Below, piece by piece: positions 52,324-61,877 of a stretch of 64,000 nucleotides of DNA. The stretch spans positions 372,001-436,000 of the forward strand of contig NZ_CP019331.1 in assembly GCF_002163835.1 (NCBI RefSeq). Direction: 5' to 3'. This DNA is from Polaribacter sp. SA4-10 (GTDB lineage Bacteria > Bacteroidota > Bacteroidia > Flavobacteriales > Flavobacteriaceae). Within the stretch, counting starts at the first letter, position 1. Every line of letters begins with the position of its first letter. The notes below the pieces were generated by a model. That model made no database searches. It had not been told where the DNA came from and worked only from the letters and a program-made list of their open reading frames with translations. A program made the position numbers and the translations under genes.

Positions 52324-53519
52324 TTGAAGGACCAATTCCTGATAATGAAAATGAAAGAATTGAAGCTTTAAAACGATATCAGGTTTTAGATACTATATCA
52401 GAAAAAGAGTATGATGATATTACAAGAATAGCATCAGAAATTTGTGAAACTCCAATTGCTTTAGTTTCTTTAGTAGATACTAAAAGACAATGGTTTAAAT
52501 CGCATCATGGATTAGATGCAACAGAAACGCCAAGAAATGTAGCATTCTGTGCTCATGCAATTAACACTCCAGATGAGTTATTTATTATTCCTGATACGAG
52601 TAAAGATGAACGTTTTAAGGATAATCCACTCTCAACAGGGAACCCAAATGTGATTTTTTATGCGGGTGCTCCTTTAAATACAAAAGAGGGTTTTTCTTTA
52701 GGAACTTTATGTGTTATAGATAATAAGCCAAGAACATTAACAGACGGTCAGAAAGAATCACTTAAATCGCTTTCAAGTCTAGTCATTAGTCAGTTTGAAA
52801 CAAGACTAAGAAACAGGCAATTGTCTGAAGCAAATAATGAAAATTTAAGATTAAATAAGCAGCTAAGTGAATTTGCTTATAGGTTAACACATGACATCAA
52901 ATCGGCAATAAGTGGCATAAAATTTCTTTCTGAAATAATAGTGGAAGATTATTCAGATAAATTAGATAATGAAGGAAAAACTTCACTTAATTTAATTTCT
53001 TCTAACAGTACTTATTTGTATTCTCTAGTTGAAGGAATATTGAATTTCACTACAGCTACAAATAAAGAAATAGTTTACGAAAACTTTAATCTAAAAGTAG
53101 TATTAGAAAATATTAAACATTTAAATAATTGGGAGAATAAATATGTAATTAATTATATTGATTGTGATATTTCTATAAAACAATCAAAAATAGGTTTTAT
53201 TCAAATTTTTCAAAACTTGCTATCTAATAGCATAAAGTTTGTAGAAGTTGGTGAATCAATTATCTCTATTTCTTTAGAAATTGAATCTGATTTTTATAAA
53301 ATATCTTATAAAAATAATAGCCCAGTAATAGAGGATAAATATCATAAAAAAGTATTTGAACTTTTTGAAACACTAGACAAGAAAAAAGGTGTAGGAATTG
53401 GTTTGTCTACTATAGGTTCAATTATAGAAAGACTAGGAGGAAGTATTAAAATAGTAAATTTAAAAGACGAAAATTTAGGAGTAGAATTTTGTATAAAAGT
53501 TCCTATAATTAAAGATTAA
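52320..53519 (+). CDS. GAF-domain sensor histidine kinase with an unusual ATPase site
   Basis: The 399-residue cytoplasmic protein has a GAF domain (about 20-160: ETPIALVSLVDTKRQWFKS, FYAGAPLNTKEGFSLGTLCVID), a DHp region with phospho-acceptor His191 in YRLTHDIKSAISGIK, and a GHKL domain with FQNLLSNSIKF (N box) and GVGIGLSTIGSI (G2 box). The G1 box is changed: where DNGPGI is expected, residues 332-337 read NNSPVI. So catalytic activity is uncertain. No response regulator is adjacent. The GAF domain is of the type common in phytochrome-like or redox sensors, ligand unknown. Confidence 0.87.
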   Translation: MIEGPIPDNENERIEALKRYQVLDTISEKEYDDITRIASEICETPIALVSLVDTKRQWFKSHHGLDATETPRNVAFCAHAINTPDELFIIPDTSKDERFKDNPLSTGNPNVIFYAGAPLNTKEGFSLGTLCVIDNKPRTLTDGQKESLKSLSSLVISQFETRLRNRQLSEANNENLRLNKQLSEFAYRLTHDIKSAISGIKFLSEIIVEDYSDKLDNEGKTSLNLISSNSTYLYSLVEGILNFTTATNKEIVYENFNLKVVLENIKHLNNWENKYVINYIDCDISIKQSKIGFIQIFQNLLSNSIKFVEVGESIISISLEIESDFYKISYKNNSPVIEDKYHKKVFELFETLDKKKGVGIGLSTIGSIIERLGGSIKIVNLKDENLGVEFCIKVPIIKD

Positions 53520-54253
53520 AAATATTTTTTCTTTTTTAGCTCAAAATCTTTACCTAAGTATACCTTTCTAACCATTTCATCTGCAGCTAATTCTTCTGGA
53601 GTTCCTTCTTTTAAGATACTTCCATTATACATTAAATAGGTTTTATCTGTAATAGCTAAAGTAGCTTGTACATCATGATCTGTAATTAAAATACCAATAT
53701 TTCTGTCTTTTAAATGGGCTACAATACTTTGTATATCTTCAACAGCAATAGGATCTACACCTGCAAAAGGTTCATCTAATAAAATAAATTTTGGATCAGA
53801 AGCTAAACAACGTGCAATTTCTGTTCTTCTTCTTTCTCCACCAGATAATAAATCTCCTCTATTTTTACGAACATGACCTATATTAAACTCTTCAATTAAA
53901 GATTCTAGTTTAACCTTCTGTTCTTTTTTTGATAAATCTGTGAATTGTAAAACAGACATAATGTTTTCTTCTACAGATAGTTTTCTAAAAACAGATGCTT
54001 CTTGAGCCAAATAACCAATTCCTTTTTGCGCACGCTTGTACATGGCATCATCAGTAATTTCTTCTTCATTTAAGAAGATTTTACCAGCATTTGGTTTAAT
54101 CATACCAACAATCATATAGAAAGATGTAGTTTTTCCAGCTCCATTTGGACCTAAAAGTCCAATAATTTCACCTTGCTTAACTTCCAAAGAAATGCCTTGT
54201 ACAACTTTTCTGCTTCCATATATTTTTTGAATATTTTCTGCTCTTAATATCAT
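53516..54253 (-). CDS. lptB: LPS export ABC transporter ATPase LptB
   Basis: LptB powers extraction of LPS from the inner membrane by LptFG. The 245-residue ABC ATPase has Walker A GPNGAGKTTSFYMI, signature LLSGGERRRTEIAR, Walker B FILLDEPFAGVDP and the switch His in ITDHDV. The sequence LGPNGAGKTTSFYMIVG is specific to LptB. It faces the histidine kinase end to end (4-base overlap of the ends). From memory, this gene group with tatC, the SIS-CBS isomerase and recQ is conserved in Flavobacteriia. Confidence 0.94.
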   Translation of the reverse strand: MILRAENIQKIYGSRKVVQGISLEVKQGEIIGLLGPNGAGKTTSFYMIVGMIKPNAGKIFLNEEEITDDAMYKRAQKGIGYLAQEASVFRKLSVEENIMSVLQFTDLSKKEQKVKLESLIEEFNIGHVRKNRGDLLSGGERRRTEIARCLASDPKFILLDEPFAGVDPIAVEDIQSIVAHLKDRNIGILITDHDVQATLAITDKTYLMYNGSILKEGTPEELAADEMVRKVYLGKDFELKKKKYF

Positions 54254-54397
54254 TTATTACGTGTAACTGTTAAAATGGGTAATTGTTTATTTGTAATAGT
54301 CTAAAAGGGTAAAAGTAAAAATTTAAAATAGGTTACTTCTTAATTTGTTAACAAACTTGCTCATAATTATATGATTAATCAAACAAACGATTAAACC

Positions 54398-54739
54398 CTA
54401 TTCTTCTAAAGCATCCCAAAATTCTACAGCTCTTCTTAAATGAGGAATTAAAATAGTTCCTCCAACTAAAGTAGCAATAGACATCGTTTCCATCATTTCT
54501 TCTTTCGTTACTCCATTTTTATGTGCCGTTTCTAAATGATATGCAATACAATCATCACAACGTAAAACTGCAGAAGCCACTAAACCTAGAAGCTCTTTTG
54601 TTTTACTAGGTAAATGACCTTCTGCAAATGCGTTAGTATCTAAATTAAATATTCTTTTTATAATTTTATTATCAGAAGATAAAATCTTATCGTTCATTTT
54701 CTGACGATAATCATTAAACTCTTGTGTTTTTTTGTTCAT
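54398..54739 (-). CDS. Carboxymuconolactone decarboxylase/AhpD-like protein
   Basis: The 113-residue protein is an all-helical AhpD-like fold with the redox pair in LRCDDCIAYH (CxxC plus His, near residue 56) and KNGVTKEEMMETMSIATLVGG. AhpD-like proteins act as peroxiredoxin-linked disulfide reductases, and others decarboxylate lactones; the CxxC-x3-H here favours the thiol role. Its start overlaps the tatC stop by 26 bases, so translation is coupled. Confidence 0.88.
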   Translation of the reverse strand: MNKKTQEFNDYRQKMNDKILSSDNKIIKRIFNLDTNAFAEGHLPSKTKELLGLVASAVLRCDDCIAYHLETAHKNGVTKEEMMETMSIATLVGGTILIPHLRRAVEFWDALEE

Positions 54740-55541
54740 TTTTTTGTTGTTTTTTAATCACCATTTTCGATACTTTAATACTTATTTCATATAAAATAAG
54801 AATAGGAATTGCTACAATTATTTGACTTGCAATATCTGGTGGTGTTATAATAGCTGCTAATATTAATACAACTACTAATGAATGTTTTCTATATTTCTTT
54901 AAAAACTCAGGAGTAACTAATCCTATTTTTGTTAAAAAGAAAACTAAAACAGGCAATTCAAAAAGAATAGAAACTCCTAATAACATATTGGTAACTAAAC
55001 CTATATGAGAGTCCATTGTAAAGTTATTCTGAATTAAATCTGTAATTTGATAATTATATAAAAAGTGAATTGAAATTGGTGCAATTACATAAAAACTAAA
55101 CGCAATTCCGCAGAAAAATAAAAAGGAGGCTATAAAAATAAAACCTCTAGATTTATTAACTTCTTTTGATGTTAAACCAGGAGAAATAAACCTCCAGATT
55201 TCCCATAATAAGTAAGGGAATGAAATAATAATACCTAAAATTAACGAAGACCAAATAGCGTTCATTAATTGCTGAGTTGGTTTTAAACTAATAAGGTTAT
55301 CTTTAAATTCTACATTACAGAATGTACTATCAAAGCCAAAAAAAGTAAAAAAATCGCAAAAAAACTGATAGGTAACAAAATCAGCTCTTCTATGTGCTAG
55401 TAAAAAGTTATCATAAACTTCTTTTTGAAATACAAATAATAAAATTGCGATGATAAAAATTGCTGCTGCACTTCTTACTAAGTGCCACCTTAATTCTTCT
55501 AGATGACCTAAAAAGGACATTTCGTTTTTTTGTTCTGCCAT
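54714..55541 (-). CDS. tatC: Sec-independent protein translocase TatC
   Basis: TatC is the receptor for twin-arginine signal peptides. The 275-residue protein has six membrane helices. Typical parts are FLGHLEELRWHLVRS at the N-terminus (with the conserved Glu), the PxxxWxF-like FPYLLWEIWRFISPGL, and RGFIFIASFLFFCGIAF. It is one base from the upstream isomerase gene. No tatA is in the window. The C-terminus is Lys/Gln-rich. Confidence 0.93.
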   Translation of the reverse strand: MAEQKNEMSFLGHLEELRWHLVRSAAAIFIIAILLFVFQKEVYDNFLLAHRRADFVTYQFFCDFFTFFGFDSTFCNVEFKDNLISLKPTQQLMNAIWSSLILGIIISFPYLLWEIWRFISPGLTSKEVNKSRGFIFIASFLFFCGIAFSFYVIAPISIHFLYNYQITDLIQNNFTMDSHIGLVTNMLLGVSILFELPVLVFFLTKIGLVTPEFLKKYRKHSLVVVLILAAIITPPDIASQIIVAIPILILYEISIKVSKMVIKKQQKNEQKNTRV

Positions 55542-56509
55542 TAGAAAATTCCTTCTTTAATTAAATCATGTAAATGAACTACACCAACATATTTTTTAGC
55601 ATCATCAACAACTAATATTTGAGTAATACTATTATTTTCTAAAGTGTCTAAAGCCTCAATAGCCATTGAATCTTGGTGTAATGTTTTTGGGTTTTTACCC
55701 ATTATATCTTTTGCTGTAAAATGATTGATATCTGTTGTTTTATTTAGCATTCTTCTAATGTCTCCATCTGTAATAATACCAATTATTTTTTCATCTTTTA
55801 AAACAGCTGTAACTCCTAATCTTTTTTCAGAAATTTCTACAATTACCTTAACAATACTGTCATTTTCTTCAACTTTTGGTAATTGATTGTTTTTAATTAA
55901 ATCTGAAGCCCTTAAATATAAACGCTTACCTAACGCTCCTCCCGGATGATATTTTGCAAAATCTTTACTTGAAAATCCTTTTAAATCCAACAAACAAACA
56001 GCTAAAGCATCTCCCATAACAAGTTGTGCTGTTGTACTTGTTGTTGGCGCTAAATTATTAGGACAAGCTTCTTTTTCTACAAAAGTGTTTAAAGGAAAAT
56101 CAGCATTCTTTCCTAAAAAAGAGTCTATATTTCCTGTAATTGCAATAATTTTATTTCCGTAGTTTTTAATTAACGGAACTAAAACTTTAATTTCTGGTGT
56201 GTTACCACTTTTAGAAATACAGATTACTACATCTTCTTTTTGAACATTTCCTAAATCTCCATGAATTGCGTCTGCAGCATGCATAAAAATAGCGGGAGTT
56301 CCTGTAGAGTTAAAAGTAGCTACTATCTTAGTAGCTATATTTGCACTTTTTCCAATTCCAGTAACAATTACTCTTCCGTTAGAATTTAATATGAATTTAA
56401 TTGCGTTTTCAAAATTAACATCAATTAAATTAGCTAAATTAGCAATAGCGTTGCTTTCTATTAAAATAGTTTTTTTGGCAGTATCAATAATTGTGTTGTA
56501 ATTTTTCAA
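55541..56509 (-). CDS. kdsD: Arabinose-5-phosphate isomerase (SIS plus two CBS domains)
   Basis: KdsD/KpsF interconverts ribulose-5-phosphate and arabinose-5-phosphate, the first step toward Kdo of LPS. The 322-residue protein has the SIS domain (about 30-170: RVIVTGIGKSANIATKIVATF, HAADAIHGDLG, ISKSGNTPEI) and tandem CBS domains (205-320). The start is TTG 56509. A nearly ideal promoter lies upstream (56566-56596). The gene sits with tatC and lptB, which fits LPS synthesis. Confidence 0.93.
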   Translation of the reverse strand: MKNYNTIIDTAKKTILIESNAIANLANLIDVNFENAIKFILNSNGRVIVTGIGKSANIATKIVATFNSTGTPAIFMHAADAIHGDLGNVQKEDVVICISKSGNTPEIKVLVPLIKNYGNKIIAITGNIDSFLGKNADFPLNTFVEKEACPNNLAPTTSTTAQLVMGDALAVCLLDLKGFSSKDFAKYHPGGALGKRLYLRASDLIKNNQLPKVEENDSIVKVIVEISEKRLGVTAVLKDEKIIGIITDGDIRRMLNKTTDINHFTAKDIMGKNPKTLHQDSMAIEALDTLENNSITQILVVDDAKKYVGVVHLHDLIKEGIF

Positions 56510-56565
56510 GTTTTAGTATTTTATCAGAATAAAAAAAAGTTATATCTTTATATGTAGAAACAAGG

Positions 56566-56596
56566 CAAATTTACTACAAAAAATAGTTACATCAAA
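56566..56596 (-). promoter_or_regulatory. Near-ideal Bacteroidota promoter for kdsD-tatC
   Basis: On the reverse strand TTTG (56596-56593), then 19 bases, then TAAATTTG (56573-56566). Both boxes match the -33 TTTG and -7 TAnnTTTG consensus with the expected spacing; the start codon is about 57 bases downstream. Confidence 0.75.
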
Positions 56597-56652
56597 CATA
56601 TAAAGATGTTTGTAATTTATTTTTTTAATGTTAAACAAATATTATTATATAA

Positions 56653-58836
56653 ATGGATTTACATAGTCCTCTAAAAAAGTTTTTTGGTTTTAATAAATTT
56701 AAAGGCTTACAAGAGCAAGTAATTGAAAGTATTTCGAATAATGAGAATACTTTTGTAATAATGCCAACTGGTGGAGGAAAATCTCTTTGTTACCAATTAC
56801 CCGCATTAATGAAAGAGGGAACAGCAATTGTTGTTTCTCCTTTAATTGCCTTGATGAAAAATCAGGTTGATGCAATTAGAGGTATTTCTGAGCATCATGG
56901 TATTGCACACGTTTTAAATTCTTCATTAAATAAAACGGATGTAAATCAAGTTAAAGAAGATATTGCTAACGGAATTACAAAATTATTATACGTAGCACCA
57001 GAATCTCTAATAAAAGAAGAATATGTGACTTTTTTAAGAACACAGAAAATTTCTTTTGTTGCTATTGATGAAGCGCATTGTATCTCTGAATGGGGACATG
57101 ATTTTAGACCTGAATATAGAAATTTAAAAAACATTATAAAAGCCATAGATAATGTTCCTGTAATTTGTTTAACGGCAACTGCTACAGAAAAGGTACAAGA
57201 AGACATCTTAAAAACTTTAGGAATTACAGATGCAAATAGGTTTAAAGCTTCTTTTAATAGGCCAAATTTATTTTATGAAGTAAGACCAAAAACAAAAGAT
57301 GTAGAAAAAGATATTATTCGTTTTGTAAAACAAAGAATGGGTAAATCTGGAATTATCTATTGTTTAAGTAGAAAGAAAGTAGAAGAAGTTGCCCAGATTT
57401 TACAGGTAAATGGTATTAAAGCGGTTCCTTATCATGCAGGTTTAGATGCAAAAACACGTGTAAAACATCAAGATATGTTTTTGATGGAAGATACAGATGT
57501 TGTAGTTGCAACCATTGCTTTTGGAATGGGAATTGATAAACCAGATGTTCGTTTTGTAATTCACCATGATATTCCTAAAAGTTTAGAAAGTTATTACCAA
57601 GAAACCGGTAGAGCAGGACGTGATGATGGAGAAGGGTATTGTTTAGCTTTTTATGCCTACAAAGACATAGAAAAGTTAGAAAAATTTATGGCAAGTAAGC
57701 CTATTGCAGAACAAGAAATAGGACATGCACTATTACAGGAAGTTGTTGGTTATGCAGAAACTTCAATGAATAGGCGTAAATATCTTTTACATTATTTTGG
57801 TGAAGAGTATGATGCAATAAATGGATTAGGTGCAGATATGAATGATAATTCTAGAAACCCTAAGGTAAAGAACGAAGCAAAAGATGATGTTGTAAAAATA
57901 TTATCTGTAATTAAGAGTACATTACAACAATACAAATCTAAAGAAGTAGTTAATACAATTATTGGTAGAGAAAACGCACTTTTAACTTCTCATAAAACAC
58001 ATTTACAACCTCATTTTGGTATTGGTAAAGACAAACCTGCTGCTTATTGGATGGCATTAATTCGTCAGATTTTGGTTGTTAATTTTATCAGAAAAGAAAT
58101 TGAACAATATGGTGTTTTAAAACTGACAGAAATTGGTCAAAATTTTAGAGAAAAACCTTCATCATTTATGATGACAGAAGATCACTCTTATACTCAAGAA
58201 ATTGATAATTCTATTATTACAAATGCCAAATCCTCTGGTGGTGCAGCCGATGAGAAATTAGTTATACTATTAAAAGACTTGCGTAAAAAAGTAGCTATTA
58301 AAGCAGGAGTTCCTCCTTTTGCTGTTTTTCAAGATCCATCTTTAGATGATATGGCATTAAAATATCCGATTAATTTAGATGAACTTTCTAAAGTTCATGG
58401 AGTAGGAGAAGGTAAAGCACGTAAATTTGGTAAGGATTTTGTAAAACTTATCACAGATTATGTTGATGAAAATGATATTTTAAGACCAGATGATTTAATT
58501 GTTAAGAGCACAGGTGTAAACTCAGGCTTAAAATTATATATTATTCAGAATACTGATAGAAAATTACCTTTAATTGATATATCTAAATCTAAAGGGTTGG
58601 AAATGAGTGATTTAATTAAGGAAATGGAAGCTATTATTTTTTCTGGAACAAAATTAAATATAGATTATTCTATAGATGATTTGTTAGATGAAGACCAGCA
58701 AGAAGAAATTCATGATTATTTTATGGAAGCTGATACAGATAAAATTCAAGATGCTTTAGATGAATTTGATGGTGATTATGATGAGGAGGAACTCCGATTA
58801 ATGCGTATTAAATTTATAAATGAAGTAGGAAATTAA
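56653..58836 (+). CDS. recQ: RecQ helicase lacking the zinc-binding cysteines
   Basis: RecQ is a 3'-5' DNA helicase for recombination and fork repair. The 727-residue protein has all the helicase motifs: Walker A MPTGGGKSLCYQLPAL, DEAHCISEWGHDFRPEYR, LTATAT, and QETGRAGRDD. In the RQC region the four zinc ligands are replaced: N373, A394, N397 and S400 stand where cysteines are usual (the frame N-R-R-K ... G-A-D-M-N-D-N-S-R-N-P aligns with C-R-R-x ... C-x-x-C-x-x-C-x-N-P). The winged-helix part (about 400-520) and HRDC domain (about 535-610) remain, plus a C-terminal acidic extension (615-727). The Bacteroidota forms may use a zinc-free RQC. Confidence 0.94.
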   Translation: MDLHSPLKKFFGFNKFKGLQEQVIESISNNENTFVIMPTGGGKSLCYQLPALMKEGTAIVVSPLIALMKNQVDAIRGISEHHGIAHVLNSSLNKTDVNQVKEDIANGITKLLYVAPESLIKEEYVTFLRTQKISFVAIDEAHCISEWGHDFRPEYRNLKNIIKAIDNVPVICLTATATEKVQEDILKTLGITDANRFKASFNRPNLFYEVRPKTKDVEKDIIRFVKQRMGKSGIIYCLSRKKVEEVAQILQVNGIKAVPYHAGLDAKTRVKHQDMFLMEDTDVVVATIAFGMGIDKPDVRFVIHHDIPKSLESYYQETGRAGRDDGEGYCLAFYAYKDIEKLEKFMASKPIAEQEIGHALLQEVVGYAETSMNRRKYLLHYFGEEYDAINGLGADMNDNSRNPKVKNEAKDDVVKILSVIKSTLQQYKSKEVVNTIIGRENALLTSHKTHLQPHFGIGKDKPAAYWMALIRQILVVNFIRKEIEQYGVLKLTEIGQNFREKPSSFMMTEDHSYTQEIDNSIITNAKSSGGAADEKLVILLKDLRKKVAIKAGVPPFAVFQDPSLDDMALKYPINLDELSKVHGVGEGKARKFGKDFVKLITDYVDENDILRPDDLIVKSTGVNSGLKLYIIQNTDRKLPLIDISKSKGLEMSDLIKEMEAIIFSGTKLNIDYSIDDLLDEDQQEEIHDYFMEADTDKIQDALDEFDGDYDEEELRLMRIKFINEVGN

Positions 58837-58964
58837 ACTTTATCTTATATCATCACTTAATTCAAACCTATAATCTCCAAATAATGCTTTTTTATTGTTT
58901 ATAATGAGTGTGGTTATATAACTTAGATCATTATTTTAAATATCTACCTACGTAAAAGTAAAAA

Positions 58965-59642
58965 CTATAAAGTAAAAATAGTTAGTAATATTCCTAATAG
59001 AATAGCTGTAAATTTCTGAAGATTAAACTTGTGATTTTCAGAACTTTCAAAAAGAATAATAGTAGAAATGTGTAAGAAAACACCAATAATTAGTGCTGTA
59101 ATTTCCGATTGATATTCCGTGAAAAAAGCAACTTTATTTGCAAGATAAATTCCTATAGGACTCATTAATCCAAAGAAAGTTAAGAAAATAAAAATTGTAG
59201 ATTTCGAGTATTTTGTATGTAATAAAAAGGTTGTTAATACAATGGCGATAGGAATTTTATGCACAACAATTGCCCAAATTAAGTTTTCATTTCCATTGTG
59301 TATTGGTAAGCCTTCAGATAAAGCATGTAAACATAAACTTACAAATAACAACGTTGGAAATTTTTTTCCATCCGTATGAATGTGAATATGCCCATGTTCA
59401 GCTCCTTTAGAAAAGGATTCTAAAACTGATTGTAGAATAATTCCTATAAGTATAAAAATCCCTATTTTTTTATAATCTGTTGCGTCGGTGTAAACTTCTG
59501 GTAATAAATGAAGAATGGTTACAGCTAATAAATAGGCACCACTAAAAGCTAATAATAAGCGGACTATTTTATTACTTGGTTTTAATAAGAAAACCAATGA
59601 AGAACCAATAAGAACAGATAAGATTAGTAAGATATAATTCAC
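58965..59642 (-). CDS. ZIP-family metal transporter
   Basis: The 225-residue integral membrane protein has about seven or eight hydrophobic segments. TM4-type motif HALSEGLPIHNG and TM5-type HKIPIAIVLTTF carry the His and Glu ligands of the ZIP metal path; an upstream His-rich loop EHGHIHIHTDGKK may bind metal. Predicted substrate is zinc or iron (uptake). It overlaps the methyltransferase gene upstream by 4 bases. Confidence 0.85.
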   Translation of the reverse strand: MNYILLILSVLIGSSLVFLLKPSNKIVRLLLAFSGAYLLAVTILHLLPEVYTDATDYKKIGIFILIGIILQSVLESFSKGAEHGHIHIHTDGKKFPTLLFVSLCLHALSEGLPIHNGNENLIWAIVVHKIPIAIVLTTFLLHTKYSKSTIFIFLTFFGLMSPIGIYLANKVAFFTEYQSEITALIIGVFLHISTIILFESSENHKFNLQKFTAILLGILLTIFTL

Positions 59643-60364
59643 TTTGCTATAAGAATTAATCGTTTAGATGTTTTTGAATTAAATTCAGTTAAATTATAAT
59701 CGCCAAAAGTATTAGTAATCGTAAAACCAACACTTTTAAAATATTCTTTAATTTTATTAGCGTCTAAATACTTTACACGTTCAGAAAAGGAGTGAAGTTC
59801 ATTATCAGCTTCAAAAGAAATATTTTTTAGAATAAATCCGTTTTTAATTTCTCTGGTAATATTAAAAGAAATTCCGTCTACAATTTTAGTTTCTTCTTTC
59901 ACTAAATTTAATTTTACGTTTTCAGCATTTAAGAAATCAAATACAAAAGATCCCTCTTTTTGTAATCCGTTTTTTATGTTCTGTAAAATTAAAAGATCTT
60001 CAGAATCATCTTCAAAATAACCAAAACTAGTAAATAAATTAAAAATTGCATCATATTTATCTACTAAAGGTTTTCTCATGTCTGCAACATCAAAATGTAG
60101 CGTGTCATTTTCGTACCTTTTTGCATGCAAAATACTGTTTTCAGATAAATCTGTACCAGTAACCTTGTAACCTAAGGAATTTAAAAATACAGAATGACGC
60201 CCTTTTCCACAAGGTAAATCTAAAATATGTGCTGTTTTCGGTAGGTTTAAAAGTACCGTTATATTTTTCATAAATAACTGTGCATCAGCATCATTTCTGT
60301 CTTTATATAAAATATGATAATAACTTGTATTAAACCAATCTGTAAACCAATCTTTTGTCTTCAT
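59639..60364 (-). CDS. Class I SAM-dependent methyltransferase
   Basis: The 241-residue protein has the SAM fold: ILDLPCGKGRHSVFL (motif I), VTGTDLSENSI (motif II), DMRKPLVDKYDAIFNLFTSFGYF (motif IV) and FVFDFLNAENV. The PCGKGRH form of motif I is shared with tellurite-resistance and SmtA-like small-molecule methyltransferases. Substrate unknown. It overlaps the ZIP transporter, so they are co-transcribed. Confidence 0.83.
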   Translation of the reverse strand: MKTKDWFTDWFNTSYYHILYKDRNDADAQLFMKNITVLLNLPKTAHILDLPCGKGRHSVFLNSLGYKVTGTDLSENSILHAKRYENDTLHFDVADMRKPLVDKYDAIFNLFTSFGYFEDDSEDLLILQNIKNGLQKEGSFVFDFLNAENVKLNLVKEETKIVDGISFNITREIKNGFILKNISFEADNELHSFSERVKYLDANKIKEYFKSVGFTITNTFGDYNLTEFNSKTSKRLILIAK

Positions 60365-60450
60365 AATTTCTTTCAGTTTGTAAAAGTAACCAAATCTTAT
60401 CTTTCATAAAATGAATTTTTCAAATACTAATTTTTCCTATTTATAAAATG

Positions 60451-60458
60451 TATTTTTG
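60451..60458 (+). promoter_or_regulatory. -7 box of the RlmL-like gene
   Basis: TATTTTTG matches TAnnTTTG and lies 17 bases before the ATG at 60476. Confidence 0.5.
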
Positions 60459-60475
60459 CAGACAATTTTACAAGT

Positions 60476-61678
60476 ATGGAAAAAGATTTTAAAATGACGG
60501 CAACAACACTTTTCGGTTTAGAAGGTGTGTTGGCAGAAGAGCTTAAAAATTTAGGTGCACAAGACGTTAAGGAAGGCATAAGAAGTGTTACTTTTAGAGG
60601 TGATACAGGTTTTATGTACAAAGCAAATATTGCTTTAAGAACTGCTGTTCGTATTTTAAAACCCATAAAAGTTTGTAAAATTTACGATGAAGAAGATTTA
60701 TATGAAGCGATTCAGAAAATAAAGTGGGAAAATTTTTTAGAAGTAGAAGGTACTTTTGCAATAGGAGCAGTTGTAAATTCTAAGAATTTCACTTCTAATT
60801 CACACTATATATCATTAAAATCTAAGGATGCAATTGCAGATTATTTTCGTCATAAATATAGTAAAAGACCAAATGTAGATTTAGATTTTCCAGATTTAAA
60901 AATTCATATTCATATTCACAAAGATTGGTTAACAGTTTCTCTAGATTCTTCAGGAGATTCACTTCATAAAAGAGGATATAGAACCGCTACAAATATTGCA
61001 CCAATTAACGAAGTTTTGGCTGCTGGTATGGTTTTATTGTCTGGTTATACAGGTGAAGAAAACTTCATTGATCCAATGTGTGGTTCTGGTACAATATTAA
61101 TTGAAGCAGCTATGATTGCCAATCATATTCCTGCCAATATCAACAGAAAACTCTTTGCTTTCGAAAATTGGAAAGATTATGATGAAGATTTATATTTTAC
61201 CATTCAAGAATCATTATTAAAGAAAATTCGTTCTTCTCATTTTAAAATAATGGGGTTTGATAAAGCGCCTTCTGCAGTTCAAAAAGCACAAGCAAATATA
61301 GAAAATGCGAATCTAGATGAATTTATTGGTGTGCATCACGTCAACTTTTTCAATTCTAAAAAAGAGGTTTTTGGAAACACAACAATCTTATTTAATCCAC
61401 CTTATGGGGAGCGTTTAAATATTGATACAGAAGAGTTTTATAAAAAAATTGGCGATACACTTAAAAACAATTATCCAGGTTCTTCAGCTTGGTTAATTAC
61501 TTCAGATACAGATGCTTTAAAAGCTGTAGGTCTTAGAACATCTAAAAGAATTGCGCTTAAAAACGGAGATTTAAACTGTAAGTTTGTAAAGTACGAATTG
61601 TATGAAGGAACACGTAAGTTTAAAGAACCTAAAGAAGACACTTTAGATGCTGATATAGAAACCACTTCTGAAGATTAG
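60476..61678 (+). CDS. THUMP-domain RNA methyltransferase (RlmL N-terminal type)
   Basis: The 400-residue protein has a THUMP domain (about 50-160) and a class I methyltransferase domain. Visible are ARTAVRIL-like NIALRTAVRILKPI, RGYRTATNIAPINEVLAAGM, MCGSGTILIEAAMIA (motif I region) and FNPPYGERLN (motif IV NPPY, typical of N2-guanine or N6-adenine methylation). It matches the N-terminal half of RlmL, which makes 23S rRNA m2G2445. The separate RlmK half is absent. It is a single gene with its own promoter. Confidence 0.88.
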   Translation: MEKDFKMTATTLFGLEGVLAEELKNLGAQDVKEGIRSVTFRGDTGFMYKANIALRTAVRILKPIKVCKIYDEEDLYEAIQKIKWENFLEVEGTFAIGAVVNSKNFTSNSHYISLKSKDAIADYFRHKYSKRPNVDLDFPDLKIHIHIHKDWLTVSLDSSGDSLHKRGYRTATNIAPINEVLAAGMVLLSGYTGEENFIDPMCGSGTILIEAAMIANHIPANINRKLFAFENWKDYDEDLYFTIQESLLKKIRSSHFKIMGFDKAPSAVQKAQANIENANLDEFIGVHHVNFFNSKKEVFGNTTILFNPPYGERLNIDTEEFYKKIGDTLKNNYPGSSAWLITSDTDALKAVGLRTSKRIALKNGDLNCKFVKYELYEGTRKFKEPKEDTLDADIETTSED

Positions 61679-61719
61679 TTTTTTTAGAAGCTATTTCCTG
61701 CTTTCCGTTATATCTTTTT

Positions 61720-61798
61720 TATGCTGAATTTAGTTCAGGATCTCTTCATTTAATACGAATAGTATATTAATAGAAGTTACTGCAACAAGTTCAGCATA
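61720..61798. repeat. Dispersed palindromic repeat, TATGCTGAA family
   Basis: Left end TATGCTGAATTTAGTTCAGG and right end CAACAAGTTCAGCATA form an imperfect inverted repeat about 80 bp long (its arms are TATGCTGAA...TTCAGCATA). It is in the 334-base gap between the RNA methyltransferase and topB, which has no supported gene. Confidence 0.7.
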
Positions 61799-61877
61799 AA
61801 AAAGGATGTCACTTCAATCAGGGCTATGCTTGTTTGTTAACTTTAAGTTTTACCTATTTTATTCAGTTAATTTTGTT

